Assembly (NCBI GenBank): GCA_964523405.1
Contig: CAZGAQ010000072.1
Location: 1 to 5,374, forward strand
From: CAZGAQ01 sp964523405
GTDB lineage: Bacteria > Planctomycetota > Phycisphaerae > UBA1845 > Fen-1342
DNA: 5,374 nucleotides
Direction of reading: 5' to 3'
Made by a program: the position numbers and the translations under genes. Shown piece after piece: positions 1 through 5,374 of the stretch. Position 1 is the first letter of the stretch; every line of letters starts with the position of its first letter. Below the pieces are notes generated by a model, which saw only the letters and a program-made list of their open reading frames with translations, had not been told where the DNA came from and searched no databases.

Positions 1-21
1 GCTCTTGCCAGGAGTGAGAAG

Positions 22-45
22 GTGGGAAAGTGGGGAAGTGGGAAA
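22..45 (+). repeat. Tandem repeat, three copies of an 8-base unit
   Basis: Three consecutive units read GTGGGAAA, GTGGGGAA and GTGGGAAA, differing at one position, followed by a further G-run. The array is purely purine apart from one T per unit, so the strand is strongly asymmetric. It is a simple-sequence array with no evident coding role. Confidence 0.8.
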
Positions 46-78
46 GGGGCGTCGCGGCGGCGGCGCCGGGCGCTGTGG

Positions 79-99
79 CTGCATGGCAGAGCCATGCAG
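79..99. repeat. Perfect inverted repeat, 9-bp stem and 3-base loop
   Basis: The arms CTGCATGGC (79-87) and GCCATGCAG (91-99) are exact reverse complements around the loop AGA. There is no T-run on either side, so a classical intrinsic terminator is not supported. It may be a small extragenic palindrome or the 3' end hairpin of a gene lying to the left of the window. Confidence 0.7.
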
Positions 100-145
100 T
101 ACGCAATCACAGGCAGGATGCGTGTGCGACACGGGAGCCGTAAGG

Positions 146-173
146 CGTCGGGCGTCAGCGATCAGCCGTCAGC
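146..173 (+). repeat. Tandem repeat, four copies of a 7-base unit
   Basis: Consecutive heptamers read CGTCGGG, CGTCAGC, GATCAGC and CGTCAGC. The second and fourth are identical, the third differs from them at two positions and the first at two. The unit has the look of a degenerate intergenic heptamer repeat. Confidence 0.65.
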
Positions 174-237
174 CGGATACAGAGGCCGGGACCGGCCGGA
201 GGCCGATGCTCCCCGGACACAGACACCCTCCCCCTGC

Positions 238-258
238 CCCCTCCCTAAGAGGGAGGGG
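238..258. repeat. C-rich/G-rich perfect hairpin, dispersed-palindrome type
   Basis: The arms CCCCTCCCT (238-246) and AGGGAGGGG (250-258) are exact reverse complements around AAG. A C-rich run with the same character lies just to the left (226-241). Elements of this form, CCCTCTCCC-type arms around a short A/G loop, are familiar to me as dispersed intergenic repeats in GC-rich environmental genomes. When translated they give spurious peptides such as PLPLREG on one strand. Assignment to a repeat family is inference; the inverted repeat itself is read directly. Confidence 0.65.
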
Positions 259-304
259 AGTTGTGCGCGGGCGCGATGGCGAACGGGGCGGGCGCGGCAC
301 ACCG

Positions 305-342
305 TCGGAATGACGGGCGCGACTCTTCTTCGGAATGACGGG
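305..342 (+). repeat. 13-base direct repeat, two copies
   Basis: TCGGAATGACGGG occurs at 305-317 and again at 330-342, starting 25 bases apart. The first copy lies within a small hairpin (CCGTC at 302-306, GACGG at 312-316). GGAATGAC is a core I associate with dispersed intergenic repeats, so this may be another fragment of a repeat family rather than an operator. Regulatory use as a paired binding site cannot be excluded, since the pair lies 60-100 bases before the transporter start. Confidence 0.6.
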
Positions 343-389
343 GGGCGGATGCGTCGGGTGAGGACGCTGGAGCCGCGGTGCAGCCCGGC

Positions 390-395
390 TATACT
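390..395 (+). promoter_or_regulatory. Candidate -10 element of the transporter gene
   Basis: TATACT matches the sigma-70 -10 consensus at five of six positions and stands out in very GC-rich DNA. Its end is 7 bases before the A of the proposed start codon at 403, so transcription would begin at or next to the start codon. No good -35 hexamer is visible 16-18 bases upstream (around 366-373). Confidence 0.45.
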
Positions 396-402
396 GCCCC
401 GC

Positions 403-1158
403 ATGTTGCCGCACCAAGATGAGCCCCCCCGCGCAGCGCCAGTGCCCCGAAGTTACCGCTATTACGACCTGGTCATGGTTGGGTTTGTCACCGTGCTGCT
501 GTGCTCCAACCTCATCGGTCCGGCAAAGGTGTCGCATGTCGCGCTGGGCACGTGGTGGGGCGCGCCGCGCGGCATCACTTTCTCCGCGGCCGATCTGTTC
601 TTTCCGATCAGCTACATCTTCGGTGATATTCTCACGGAAGTGTACGGCTACGCCCGCGCCCGGCGCGTGATCTGGGCCGGCTTCGTCGCGCAGCTTTTCG
701 CAGCGATCATGGGCCTGGTGATCGTCGGGATGCCCGTCTACGGGGGCGAGCCCTTTAACGAGGTGCTCCAGCCGGCATTGAGCGTTGTTTTCGGCAATAC
801 CTGGCGGATCGTGCTGGGCTCGGTGCTGGCTTTCTGGGCCGGCGATTTCAGCAACTCATACGTCCTGGCCAAGATGAAGATTGTCACGCGGGGGCGATTC
901 CTGTGGATGCGGACGATTGGATCCACCATCGTGGGCGAGGGGGTCGACTGCGCGATTTTCTACCCGGTCGCGCTGGCCGGCACGCTCAGCTCGAACGCCC
1001 TGGGCAAGGTGGCGGTGTTCAGCTTTGTGTTCAAGGTCCTGGTCGAGGCGGTATTCACGCCGTTGACGTACCTGGTGGTCGGCTGGCTGAAGCGGGCGGA
1101 GAACGAGGATTACTACGACCGCGGCACGAACTTCACGCCATTCTCATTGGAAGCGTGA
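403..1158 (+). CDS. yhhQ: Queuosine precursor transporter, YhhQ family
   Basis: This is an integral inner-membrane protein of 251 residues in the YhhQ/DUF165 (VUT) family. Characterised members import 7-deazaguanine queuosine precursors (preQ0/preQ1) for tRNA modification. About six hydrophobic helices are visible, near residues 22-39, 58-78, 89-111, 125-150, 172-196 and 203-228. The family signature FFPISYIFGDILTEVYGYAR is at 66-85. The second signature has WAGDFSNSYVLAKMK at 145-159, LWMRTIGST at 167-175 and the acidic GEGVD at 178-182. The N-terminal extension before the first helix and the acidic C-terminal tail are variable in the family. The start at 403 gives a normal length. In-frame ATGs upstream (for example 349, adding 18 residues) would extend into repeat-like DNA. 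No Shine-Dalgarno sequence precedes 403, but a -10-like TATACT lies immediately upstream, which suggests leaderless translation. The next gene follows after 60 bases on the same strand. Family assignment is firm; the exact substrate is inferred. Confidence 0.9.
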   Translation: MLPHQDEPPRAAPVPRSYRYYDLVMVGFVTVLLCSNLIGPAKVSHVALGTWWGAPRGITFSAADLFFPISYIFGDILTEVYGYARARRVIWAGFVAQLFAAIMGLVIVGMPVYGGEPFNEVLQPALSVVFGNTWRIVLGSVLAFWAGDFSNSYVLAKMKIVTRGRFLWMRTIGSTIVGEGVDCAIFYPVALAGTLSSNALGKVAVFSFVFKVLVEAVFTPLTYLVVGWLKRAENEDYYDRGTNFTPFSLEA

Positions 1159-1218
1159 GGCGGTGGGCACGGAGCCGCACGAAGGCGCGAATGGCCCGGC
1201 GGGGAGCAGCGTGAACGA

Positions 1219-1644
1219 ATGTGCATGATGGTCTATGTCGGCTCTGATGAAGTGCTGCCACGCCGGCCGTGGACGGCAGCGCATCCCGCGCTGTGCGTGG
1301 AAGGCCTGCAGGAGTCACAGCGCGCGGTGATGCGACACTTCACGAAGCCGCAGGTCTGCTATGTGGGGGCGCACGAAGGCTGCGGCTGCGGTTTTCAATC
1401 CAGCGACGACCCGGATGATGACGAGGCGGCAGAACTGGCCGCGGCGCGCGAGTCGCGTGCCCAGCTCGCGGCGCTCTTGCGCGCGGCGCTGCAATTCGGC
1501 AAGTCTGCCGAGCTCTTTGCGTGCTGGAATGGCGACGAGGGCTGTGACCCAGTGTACGTGGATACGCTGGTGCCCGAAGAGCTGTTGGGCACCAAGACGC
1601 ATTTCCGTGAGCGCGAGTTTCTGACCGTCATCGCGCAGAGGTAG
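1219..1644 (+). CDS. Cysteine-rich conserved-type hypothetical protein
   Basis: A protein of 141 residues with no function I can name. It begins MCMMVYVGSDEVLP, and I recognise this opening, together with YVGAHEGCGCGF at residues 48-59 and ELFACWNGDEG at 98-108, as the pattern of an uncharacterised family of small bacterial proteins. Seven cysteines are present (2, 26, 47, 55, 57, 102, 109), with a CxC pair in the HEGCGCGF motif, so metal binding or redox chemistry is possible but unproven. Residues 63-69 are an acidic run (DDPDDDE), followed by an amphipathic Ala/Leu/Arg helix at about 70-92. There is no signal peptide or membrane segment, so it is probably cytosolic. A purine-rich GGGGAG at 1201-1206 lies 12 bases before the ATG, slightly far for a ribosome binding site; in-frame ATGs at 1225 and 1228 are alternatives. 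The 60-base gap after the transporter, with no promoter I can see, allows co-transcription. Confidence 0.8.
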   Translation: MCMMVYVGSDEVLPRRPWTAAHPALCVEGLQESQRAVMRHFTKPQVCYVGAHEGCGCGFQSSDDPDDDEAAELAAARESRAQLAALLRAALQFGKSAELFACWNGDEGCDPVYVDTLVPEELLGTKTHFREREFLTVIAQR

Positions 1645-1719
1645 GGAGGGAGCCACCGAGGGAGCGGCTGGCCGGGCGCACAATCACGCTGTCATGATCT
1701 GGTGGCATGGAGCCCGCGA

Positions 1720-2709
1720 TTACACGCCAGACACGAGCGCCAGATCGTCCGGCGTGAGCGGGCCGAGATCGGCTGCGGCGCAGTTGTCGGTCACCTGGGC
1801 GGCGGTTTTGGCGCCCGGGATAACGGTATGGCACGCGGGATGAGTGAGGCAGAAGCGCAGCGCGACCTGGGTCATGGTCTGGTCGGGATAGCGTGCGAAC
1901 AAGGGCCGCAACGCCGCGAGCCGGGGGAGGTACTGCGCGAGCTTGTCCGGGGCAAGGTTCATGCGCCGGTGGTCATCCGGGCCGAACGTGCTGGTTGGGG
2001 TGAACTTGCCCGTGAGCAGGCCAAACAGGAGCGGAATGCGGACGATGACGCCGAGGCCGTGGGTCTGGGCCTTGGGCAGAAGCACAGCGGCGGCGGCCCG
2101 CTCGAGCAGGTTGTAGCGCACCTGGATGCAGTCGAGCAGGTCGTGGTGGCGGTCGAGGAGGTCAGCCTGCTCGGTTTCCCGGAAGGACTGCACGCTCAAG
2201 CCGGCGTAGCGGATCTTGCCGTCGCGCTTGAGCTTGGCGAGGGCGTCCCAGGGCGCGGCGTGCGCGAGGTGCTCCAGGTCGGGGCTGTGGAGTTGCAGGA
2301 TATCGAGCGTTTCAACACCGAGCCGGCGGAGACTCTGTTCGGCGGCGAAGATGAGATAGTCCCGGTCGCAATTCTGGCGGATCGGGCCGTAACCGCGGTC
2401 GTCCTGGGCGGCGGCGTGATAGAAATCGTTGCCCGCTTTGGTGGCGACGATGACCGGCGGGCGCGCATGGCCGCCCGCGCCGGCCGCGCCGCGCTCGCGC
2501 AGTACGCCGGCGATCAGCTCCTCAGAGTGACCGAAGCCGTAGACATCGGCCGTATCGATGAAGGTGGCGCCGCGGTCGAGGGCGGCATGCAGGGCGGCGC
2601 GTGAGACGGCGTCGTCGGTGGGGCCCCAGTTGGTGCCGCCGATCGCCCAGGCGCCGAAGCCGACCGTAGAGACGCGTGGTCCGCGGGTTCCGAGCTGCGT
2701 GTACTGCAT
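1720..2709 (-). CDS. Aldo/keto reductase
   Basis: A 329-residue cytosolic NAD(P)H-dependent oxidoreductase of the aldo/keto reductase superfamily, expected to reduce aldehydes or ketones or to oxidise the matching alcohols. The fold is a (beta/alpha)8 barrel. The full catalytic tetrad is present: Asp52 and Tyr57 in FIDTADVYG, Lys91 in VATKAG and His141 in LQLHSPD. Other family landmarks are VGFGAWAIGG (16-25), GKIRYAGLSVQS (164-175), QVRYNLLE (196-203), PLLFGLLTGKF (226-236) and the cofactor-phosphate-binding IPGAK with Gln305 and Asn309 near the C-terminus. The stretch 72-85 is a Gly/Ala/Arg-rich insertion before the strand carrying Lys91. The start at 2709 is supported by GGAAG (complement of 2719-2723) nine bases upstream and by alignment of the first strand. 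It lies 184 bases downstream of the STAS gene and converges with the plus-strand hypothetical gene. The physiological substrate cannot be read from the sequence. Confidence 0.93.
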   Translation of the reverse strand: MQYTQLGTRGPRVSTVGFGAWAIGGTNWGPTDDAVSRAALHAALDRGATFIDTADVYGFGHSEELIAGVLRERGAAGAGGHARPPVIVATKAGNDFYHAAAQDDRGYGPIRQNCDRDYLIFAAEQSLRRLGVETLDILQLHSPDLEHLAHAAPWDALAKLKRDGKIRYAGLSVQSFRETEQADLLDRHHDLLDCIQVRYNLLERAAAAVLLPKAQTHGLGVIVRIPLLFGLLTGKFTPTSTFGPDDHRRMNLAPDKLAQYLPRLAALRPLFARYPDQTMTQVALRFCLTHPACHTVIPGAKTAAQVTDNCAAADLGPLTPDDLALVSGV

Positions 2710-2893
2710 GGTGGCGGGCTTCCGATTCGCGGCCGGCCCCCGGAGTTCATGCGGGTGGTATGGTAGTACGGTGGCGGGGGAAGCGAAAGCGCCGGGCGGC
2801 GCGGGGCTGGTGTATCACGGGCACTGCGGTCAGGGAGAATGCAGGCAGGGATGAGTCCGCGGCGCCGAGCCGTGCGGGGGGCGGGGATCGTCG

Positions 2894-3286
2894 TCAGGTC
2901 CGGGGTGTTTCGGGCTGGGGTGGGGTGAGGCCGAACACACCCAGCGCCTGGGCCTCGTCGGCGCAGAAGCTGAAGAGCTTCTCGACCTTGAGAAGCTGAA
3001 AGACGCGCTTGAGCTCCTGGCGTAACCCGCAGATTACGAGCCGGCCCTTGGCGGCGGCCATGCGCTTCTGCAGGGCGATCACGACGCCGACGGCCCCGGA
3101 AGCCAGGAAGCGCACCTTGGTGAAGTCGAGGATTAGCTTCCGGCAATGCTGCTGGTCGACGAGGCGATAGAGCTCCGCGCCGAGCCGTTCGACCAGGGCG
3201 GCCTCGATGATGGCGGACTCGCGGAACAGGACGAGCGTGACGTCGGCGATGGTGCGAATGTGCAGGGGTGGTCCGGAATCTGGCAT
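2894..3286 (-). CDS. STAS-domain protein, anti-sigma factor antagonist-like
   Basis: A 130-residue protein made almost entirely of one STAS domain (about residues 8-115), the fold of SpoIIAA and RsbV-type anti-sigma factor antagonists. Classical members bind an anti-sigma kinase and are switched by phosphorylation of a conserved serine. Here the core reads KLILDFTKVRFLASGAVG at residues 50-67. Ser63 takes the place of the phosphorylated serine, but the acidic residue that precedes it in SpoIIAA (DSSG) is alanine, and the following serine is glycine. The rest fits the family: VVIALQKRM helix, GRLVICGLRQELKRVFQLLKVEKLF strand-helix region, and a short Pro-rich tail after residue 119. The start at 3286 is chosen because GAGGAG (complement of 3292-3297) lies five bases upstream and the STAS domain begins soon after. 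The longer open frame to 3730 would cross a promoter-like element and the tRNA. No sigma factor, kinase or phosphatase gene is adjacent, so the partner is unknown. Confidence 0.88.
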   Translation of the reverse strand: MPDSGPPLHIRTIADVTLVLFRESAIIEAALVERLGAELYRLVDQQHCRKLILDFTKVRFLASGAVGVVIALQKRMAAAKGRLVICGLRQELKRVFQLLKVEKLFSFCADEAQALGVFGLTPPQPETPRT

Positions 3287-3327
3287 GCGCGCTCCTCGCT
3301 GTGCCCCGGTGTGCATCGGTTGACCTT

Positions 3328-3347
3328 GCCCGGCTCCGCCGCCGGGC
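3328..3347 (-). other. Hairpin in the STAS gene leader
   Basis: GCCCGGC (3328-3334) and GCCGGGC (3341-3347) are exact reverse complements around a six-base loop, a 7-bp all-GC stem. It lies between the candidate promoter and the ribosome binding site, about 30 bases before the GAGGAG. It could stabilise the 5' end of the mRNA or act as an attenuator-like structure. There is no T-run to make it an intrinsic terminator. Confidence 0.45.
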
Positions 3348-3358
3348 CGTGCCAAGAT

Positions 3359-3389
3359 ATTGTACCGCGCCCAGCGCGCGATATTCCAA
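3359..3389 (-). promoter_or_regulatory. Candidate sigma-70-type promoter of the STAS gene
   Basis: On the minus strand TACAAT (complement of 3359-3364) matches the -10 consensus at five of six positions. TTGGAA (complement of 3384-3389) matches the -35 consensus at four of six, but the spacer is 19 bases, longer than the preferred 17. Transcription would start near 3352 and give a leader of about 66 bases that includes the 7-bp hairpin. Confidence 0.45.
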
Positions 3390-3521
3390 GTGCGTGTGCC
3401 GGCCGAGGACACGGCGGATGGCGGCGACGCGGGTGAAATGGAGCGCGCCGGTCGCACGGCATGGGGCTTGACTGGCGGACCGCCCCAGGTGGGCGCTCCC
3501 ACATGAATGGGTGAGCGGGCA

Positions 3522-3539
3522 GCCGGCAAGAGAGCCGGC
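3522..3539. repeat. Small hairpin in the spacer, 6-bp stem
   Basis: GCCGGC occurs twice (3522-3527 and 3534-3539) around the loop AAGAGA. Because GCCGGC is its own reverse complement, the two copies form both a direct and an inverted repeat. There is no T-run, and a role in ending the tRNA transcript is only possible. Confidence 0.45.
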
Positions 3540-3706
3540 GCGTGTGGCGCGCCCGTAGATGCTGGGGGGGGCGAAAATCTGGACCCACTCCGGGCAGAGG
3601 CTCGCAACGCGCTACGCGCTGCTGCGCTGGAGCCGAGCGCCGCGGCGTACGCCGAATTCCCGCCCGACACAGTGGTTGTATGTACAAACCCCGGGGAATC
3701 TAGGAC

Positions 3707-3780
3707 TGGGCCCAGTTGGACTCGAACCAACGACCAACAGATTATGAGTCTGTCGCTCTAACCGACTGAGCTATGGGCCC
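3707..3780 (-). tRNA. tRNA with CAT anticodon, probably tRNA-Ile2 (lysidine type)
   Basis: The 74-base minus-strand sequence folds into a complete cloverleaf. It has a 7-bp acceptor stem (GGGCCCA with TGGGCCC), D stem GCTC/GAGC, anticodon stem ACAGA/TCTGT with loop CTCATAA, T stem GTTGG/CCAAC with loop TTCGAGT, and discriminator A. The anticodon CAT could be elongator Met or Ile2. The acceptor stem has C4-G69 and C5-G68, and the anticodon loop has A37 and A38; these are recognition features of TilS, which converts C34 to lysidine in tRNA-Ile2, so I favour Ile2 reading AUA codons. The TGGTCGTTGGTTCGAGTCC variable and T arms also resemble known Ile2 genes. The initiator type is excluded because the stem starts with a G-C pair and lacks the three G-C anticodon-stem pairs. 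The 3' CCA is not encoded, so it must be added after transcription. Confidence 0.93.
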
Positions 3781-3794
3781 GGCGCATGGCTGCC

Positions 3795-3822
3795 ATTCTA
3801 CGTGCACACGCGGCCGCGGCAA
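3795..3822 (-). promoter_or_regulatory. Promoter of the tRNA gene
   Basis: On the minus strand TAGAAT (complement of 3795-3800) matches the -10 consensus at five of six positions. TTGCCG (complement of 3817-3822) matches the -35 at four of six, with a 16-base spacer. Transcription would start near 3788, eight bases before the first base of the mature tRNA, a typical short tRNA leader. Confidence 0.6.
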
Positions 3823-3875
3823 GAAGATCCTGTGTCGGTGGCTGGGCGGTGCCATGCGCGTTGGTGGCGCAGCCG

Positions 3876-3915
3876 GACACGCCCGCGTCCGGAAGGCGGC
3901 CGGACGGGGCGTGTC
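3876..3915. terminator. Large hairpin, 16 bp with one bulge; possible terminator
   Basis: The outer arms GACACGCCC (3876-3884) and GGGCGTGTC (3907-3915) pair perfectly. The inner arms CGTCCGG (3886-3892) and CCGGACG (3900-3906) continue the stem after a single unpaired G at 3885, leaving a 7-base loop AAGGCGG. This is by far the strongest secondary structure in the window. It lies 140 bases past the stop codon of the PEP-CTERM gene and about 50 bases before the tRNA -35 element, as expected for a barrier between two transcription units. Neither side carries a T-run, so it is not a classical intrinsic terminator. A U-less terminator, an mRNA 3' end stabiliser or a dispersed palindromic repeat are all possible. 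Confidence 0.5.
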
Positions 3916-4054
3916 AACGGGTGTCGTAGAGACGACTCTGGGGATGTCGGCGTTCGTGCGCGTCAAGAAGGCGCGGGCGGCTCCGGTGTGCCGCGGGGGC
4001 CAGGGCACGCGCCCGTGGCCGCTGTCGCCGGCGCCCCGCTGGCCAACTCCGTTG

Positions 4055-5023
4055 TCACCGGCGCCGCAGCAGCGGCAGCGCGCCCAACAGCAACAGGGCG
4101 GTGCTGGGCTCGGGCACGATGGGCGGAGGCGTGGGGCGCTCGGGGTCCTCCGGCGTGGTCGGCTCTTCCGGTTCCTCCGGGCCCGGGGGCAGGATCGGTT
4201 CCTCGGAAGTCTGCTCGATCACGCTGGGGGGATTGCTGTACGAGCTGGGCGGGTCGAAGCTGGTGAAGGGGAACGGGATCCCGCGGACGGTGGACGTACC
4301 GCCCGAGTTGATCCCGCCGCCACCGTGGGCGCCATGGAAATACCCGCCCATATAGTCGTAACCGCCTCTTCCCCCGCTGCCGCCCGTGAGATCGCCACTT
4401 CCGATGTTGCGTTCGTGCCACAGCTCGATCTCCGGCCAGAGTTGGGTGGGGGAGATGCGAAAGATGAGGCATTCAGGGGCGTCTGGTGCGGCGCCGGCGT
4501 TGCCCGCCGGCAGGGGGTAGCTCATCCAGCTCGCGTCGGGATTGACGTCGGCCACCGGGCCGCTGGGGCCGGTCTTGTTGACGCCGATGGCTGCGGCCTT
4601 GGCCCAGGCGTGGCGGCGTGTGGCAGCGCGGATTTCCTGGCCGCACTGAGTGGCGGTCGGGGGCAGGGCGTCGACGGCCAGGCGCCAGGGAGTGCGATAG
4701 GTCTGCCAGGCGGGATCGCCGGTCAGCAGAGGCAGGCCGTTGCAGAGGAATTCGCCGAGCAGGCCGGTCGGGGCGCGCCAGACGACGACATAGAGAAAGT
4801 GATCGTCGTCGACTTCAAAGCTGTACTGCACGGACTGGGGTGCCGATGTGCCGGACGGGGGTGCGTTGGCACCGAGGTATTCGAGGTCCGTCGCGTCGGC
4901 GGTTCCCGTGTAGAGAGCGATGCGGCCGTCGGAGGCCAGGGTGGCGCGGACGGAGGCGGCGTTGGCGCTGGTACTCGTCAGGGCGACGAGCGCGCACGCA
5001 CAGACACAGACGCTGAGGCGCAT
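4055..5023 (-). CDS. Secreted PEP-CTERM-type protein
   Basis: A 322-residue exported protein of unknown activity. Residues 1-22 form a signal peptide (MRLS, then a hydrophobic core with three cysteines, ending SANA before AS). Residues 23-205 form a globular region that I do not recognise; it includes YSFEVDDDHFLYVVVWRAPTG (67-87) and CLIFRISPTQLWPEIELWHER (185-205). Residues 208-242 are glycine-rich with scattered aromatics. Residues 258-302 are a Pro/Glu/Thr-rich stalk (EEPILPPGPEEPEEPTTPEDPE). The last 20 residues carry VPEPS at 303-307, a short hydrophobic run and RRR at the end, which is the PEP-CTERM sorting signal. Known proteins of this type are recognised by an exosortase and delivered to the cell surface or extracellular matrix. 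The start at 5023 is set by the signal peptide and by AGGAAGGGAG (complement of 5029-5038) five bases upstream; the open frame upstream to 5158 is not signal-like. The gene appears monocistronic. Confidence 0.87.
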   Translation of the reverse strand: MRLSVCVCACALVALTSTSANAASVRATLASDGRIALYTGTADATDLEYLGANAPPSGTSAPQSVQYSFEVDDDHFLYVVVWRAPTGLLGEFLCNGLPLLTGDPAWQTYRTPWRLAVDALPPTATQCGQEIRAATRRHAWAKAAAIGVNKTGPSGPVADVNPDASWMSYPLPAGNAGAAPDAPECLIFRISPTQLWPEIELWHERNIGSGDLTGGSGGRGGYDYMGGYFHGAHGGGGINSGGTSTVRGIPFPFTSFDPPSSYSNPPSVIEQTSEEPILPPGPEEPEEPTTPEDPERPTPPPIVPEPSTALLLLGALPLLRRR

Positions 5024-5040
5024 AGCTTCTCCCTTCCTAT

Positions 5041-5056
5041 GCCGGTCCTGGCCGGC
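5041..5056 (-). other. Hairpin just upstream of the PEP-CTERM gene ribosome binding site
   Basis: GCCGG (5041-5045) and CCGGC (5052-5056) pair around a six-base loop, two bases before the purine-rich ribosome binding sequence in the direction of transcription. It may influence translation, but a 5-bp GC stem is common by chance at this base composition. Confidence 0.3.
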
Positions 5057-5130
5057 GGATGTACACGCGGGATGCGCGTCTAAGCGGCGAGTCTGGTGCC
5101 GGCCGCGATGGGTCAGCGGCTCAGCATTGA

Positions 5131-5158
5131 ATCGTAGGCCCGGTGGTGGGGCGGACAA
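5131..5158 (-). promoter_or_regulatory. Weak candidate promoter of the PEP-CTERM gene
   Basis: On the minus strand TTGTCC (complement of 5153-5158) and TACGAT (complement of 5131-5136) each match the sigma-70 hexamers at four of six positions, with a 16-base spacer. The leader would be about 100 bases. It is the best pair I can find upstream of the gene, but the matches are modest. Confidence 0.3.
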
Positions 5159-5374
5159 GACGTGTGCGAGCGCGGAGAATCGGCACGGGCCCCAGAGAGG
5201 GGCGGGCCTGCGCGGCGGGCGGGGTTTATCGGCCAGAGGGGACCGCGTCGCGCGGCGGCAGTGGCAAGGTCAGGTAATGCGTTCCCAATTGTCCCGGTCG
5301 TGGGTATAGGCGGGATGCCGCGCGAGCTGTCGCGGACTTACCGGGGGGATGGCGGAAGCGCCAGGCAGCCCACA
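5159..5374. other. Right-end region with no supportable gene
   Basis: I see no coding region with recognisable features. A 5-bp hairpin (GCCCC at 5189-5193, GGGGC at 5199-5203) is present. A weak plus-strand promoter-like pair, TTCCCA (5282-5287) and TATAGG about 17 bases later, precedes an ATG at 5349 that runs off the window. A G-run sits directly against that ATG, too close for a normal ribosome binding site, so a gene starting there is only a possibility. Confidence 0.4.

Larger units (their letters stand above)
1..402. other. Repeat-rich spacer without a convincing gene
   Basis: An open frame runs through this stretch and continues into the transporter gene. Its translation here is low-complexity and Arg/Gly/Pro-rich, and resembles no family I know. 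The DNA instead contains, in order, an 8-base tandem repeat (22-45), a GCG-rich run (about 51-69), a 9-bp hairpin (79-99), a 7-base tandem repeat (146-173), a C-rich/G-rich 9-bp hairpin (238-258) and a 13-base direct repeat (305-342). I read the region as non-coding intergenic DNA that has collected several dispersed-type repeats. The candidate -10 element of the next gene is at its right end. Confidence 0.7.
3287..3706. other. Spacer between the STAS gene and the tRNA
   Basis: I see no gene in this 420-base stretch. The open frames crossing it on both strands have Arg/Ala/Pro-rich translations without recognisable domains, and on the plus strand they run into the tRNA read backwards. The left third holds the STAS gene leader and promoter candidate. 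The middle holds a 6-bp hairpin at 3522-3539. The right end, just past the tRNA 3' end on the minus strand, has a self-complementary CCCCGGGG (3690-3697 region) followed on that strand by TTT. This is too short to call a terminator with confidence. Confidence 0.55.

Overview
The window is a GC-rich stretch of bacterial chromosome. Four features fit a member of the Planctomycetota or a similar environmental lineage: a PEP-CTERM-type secreted protein, a stand-alone STAS-domain regulator, a tRNA gene without an encoded CCA, and long GC-rich spacers. That placement is an inference from gene content and style; no phylogenetic marker gene is present.

Layout. Positions 1-402 hold no convincing gene. 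They are a patchwork of short tandem repeats and small perfect hairpins. From 403, on the plus strand, comes a queuosine-precursor transporter of the YhhQ family, probably with a very short or absent leader. A small cysteine-rich conserved-type hypothetical protein follows (1219-1644). The next genes lie on the minus strand and converge on these two. An aldo/keto reductase (2709 down to 1720) is preceded, 184 bases upstream, by a STAS-domain anti-sigma-factor-antagonist-like protein (3286 down to 2894) with its own candidate promoter and a leader hairpin. A roughly 420-base spacer separates that gene from a tRNA with a CAT anticodon (3780 down to 3707). The acceptor stem of this tRNA points to the lysidine-type tRNA-Ile2, and a good promoter sits just upstream. 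A 40-base, 16-base-pair hairpin at 3876-3915 separates the tRNA unit from a secreted protein gene (5023 down to 4055). That protein has a signal peptide, a glycine-rich segment, a proline/glutamate-rich stalk and a C-terminal VPEPS sorting motif. The right end (5159-5374) shows no supportable gene.

Function. The genes do not form one obvious pathway. The transporter would supply 7-deazaguanine precursors for queuosine tRNA modification. The reductase would act on small carbonyl compounds with NADP(H). The STAS protein would act in a partner-switching or related signalling circuit whose other parts are not here. The PEP-CTERM protein would be exported and processed by an exosortase encoded elsewhere. 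I see no CRISPR array, transposase, phage gene, toxin-antitoxin pair or defence system. The most unusual items are the repeat patchwork at the left, the large hairpin at 3876-3915 and the uncharacterised cysteine-rich protein.
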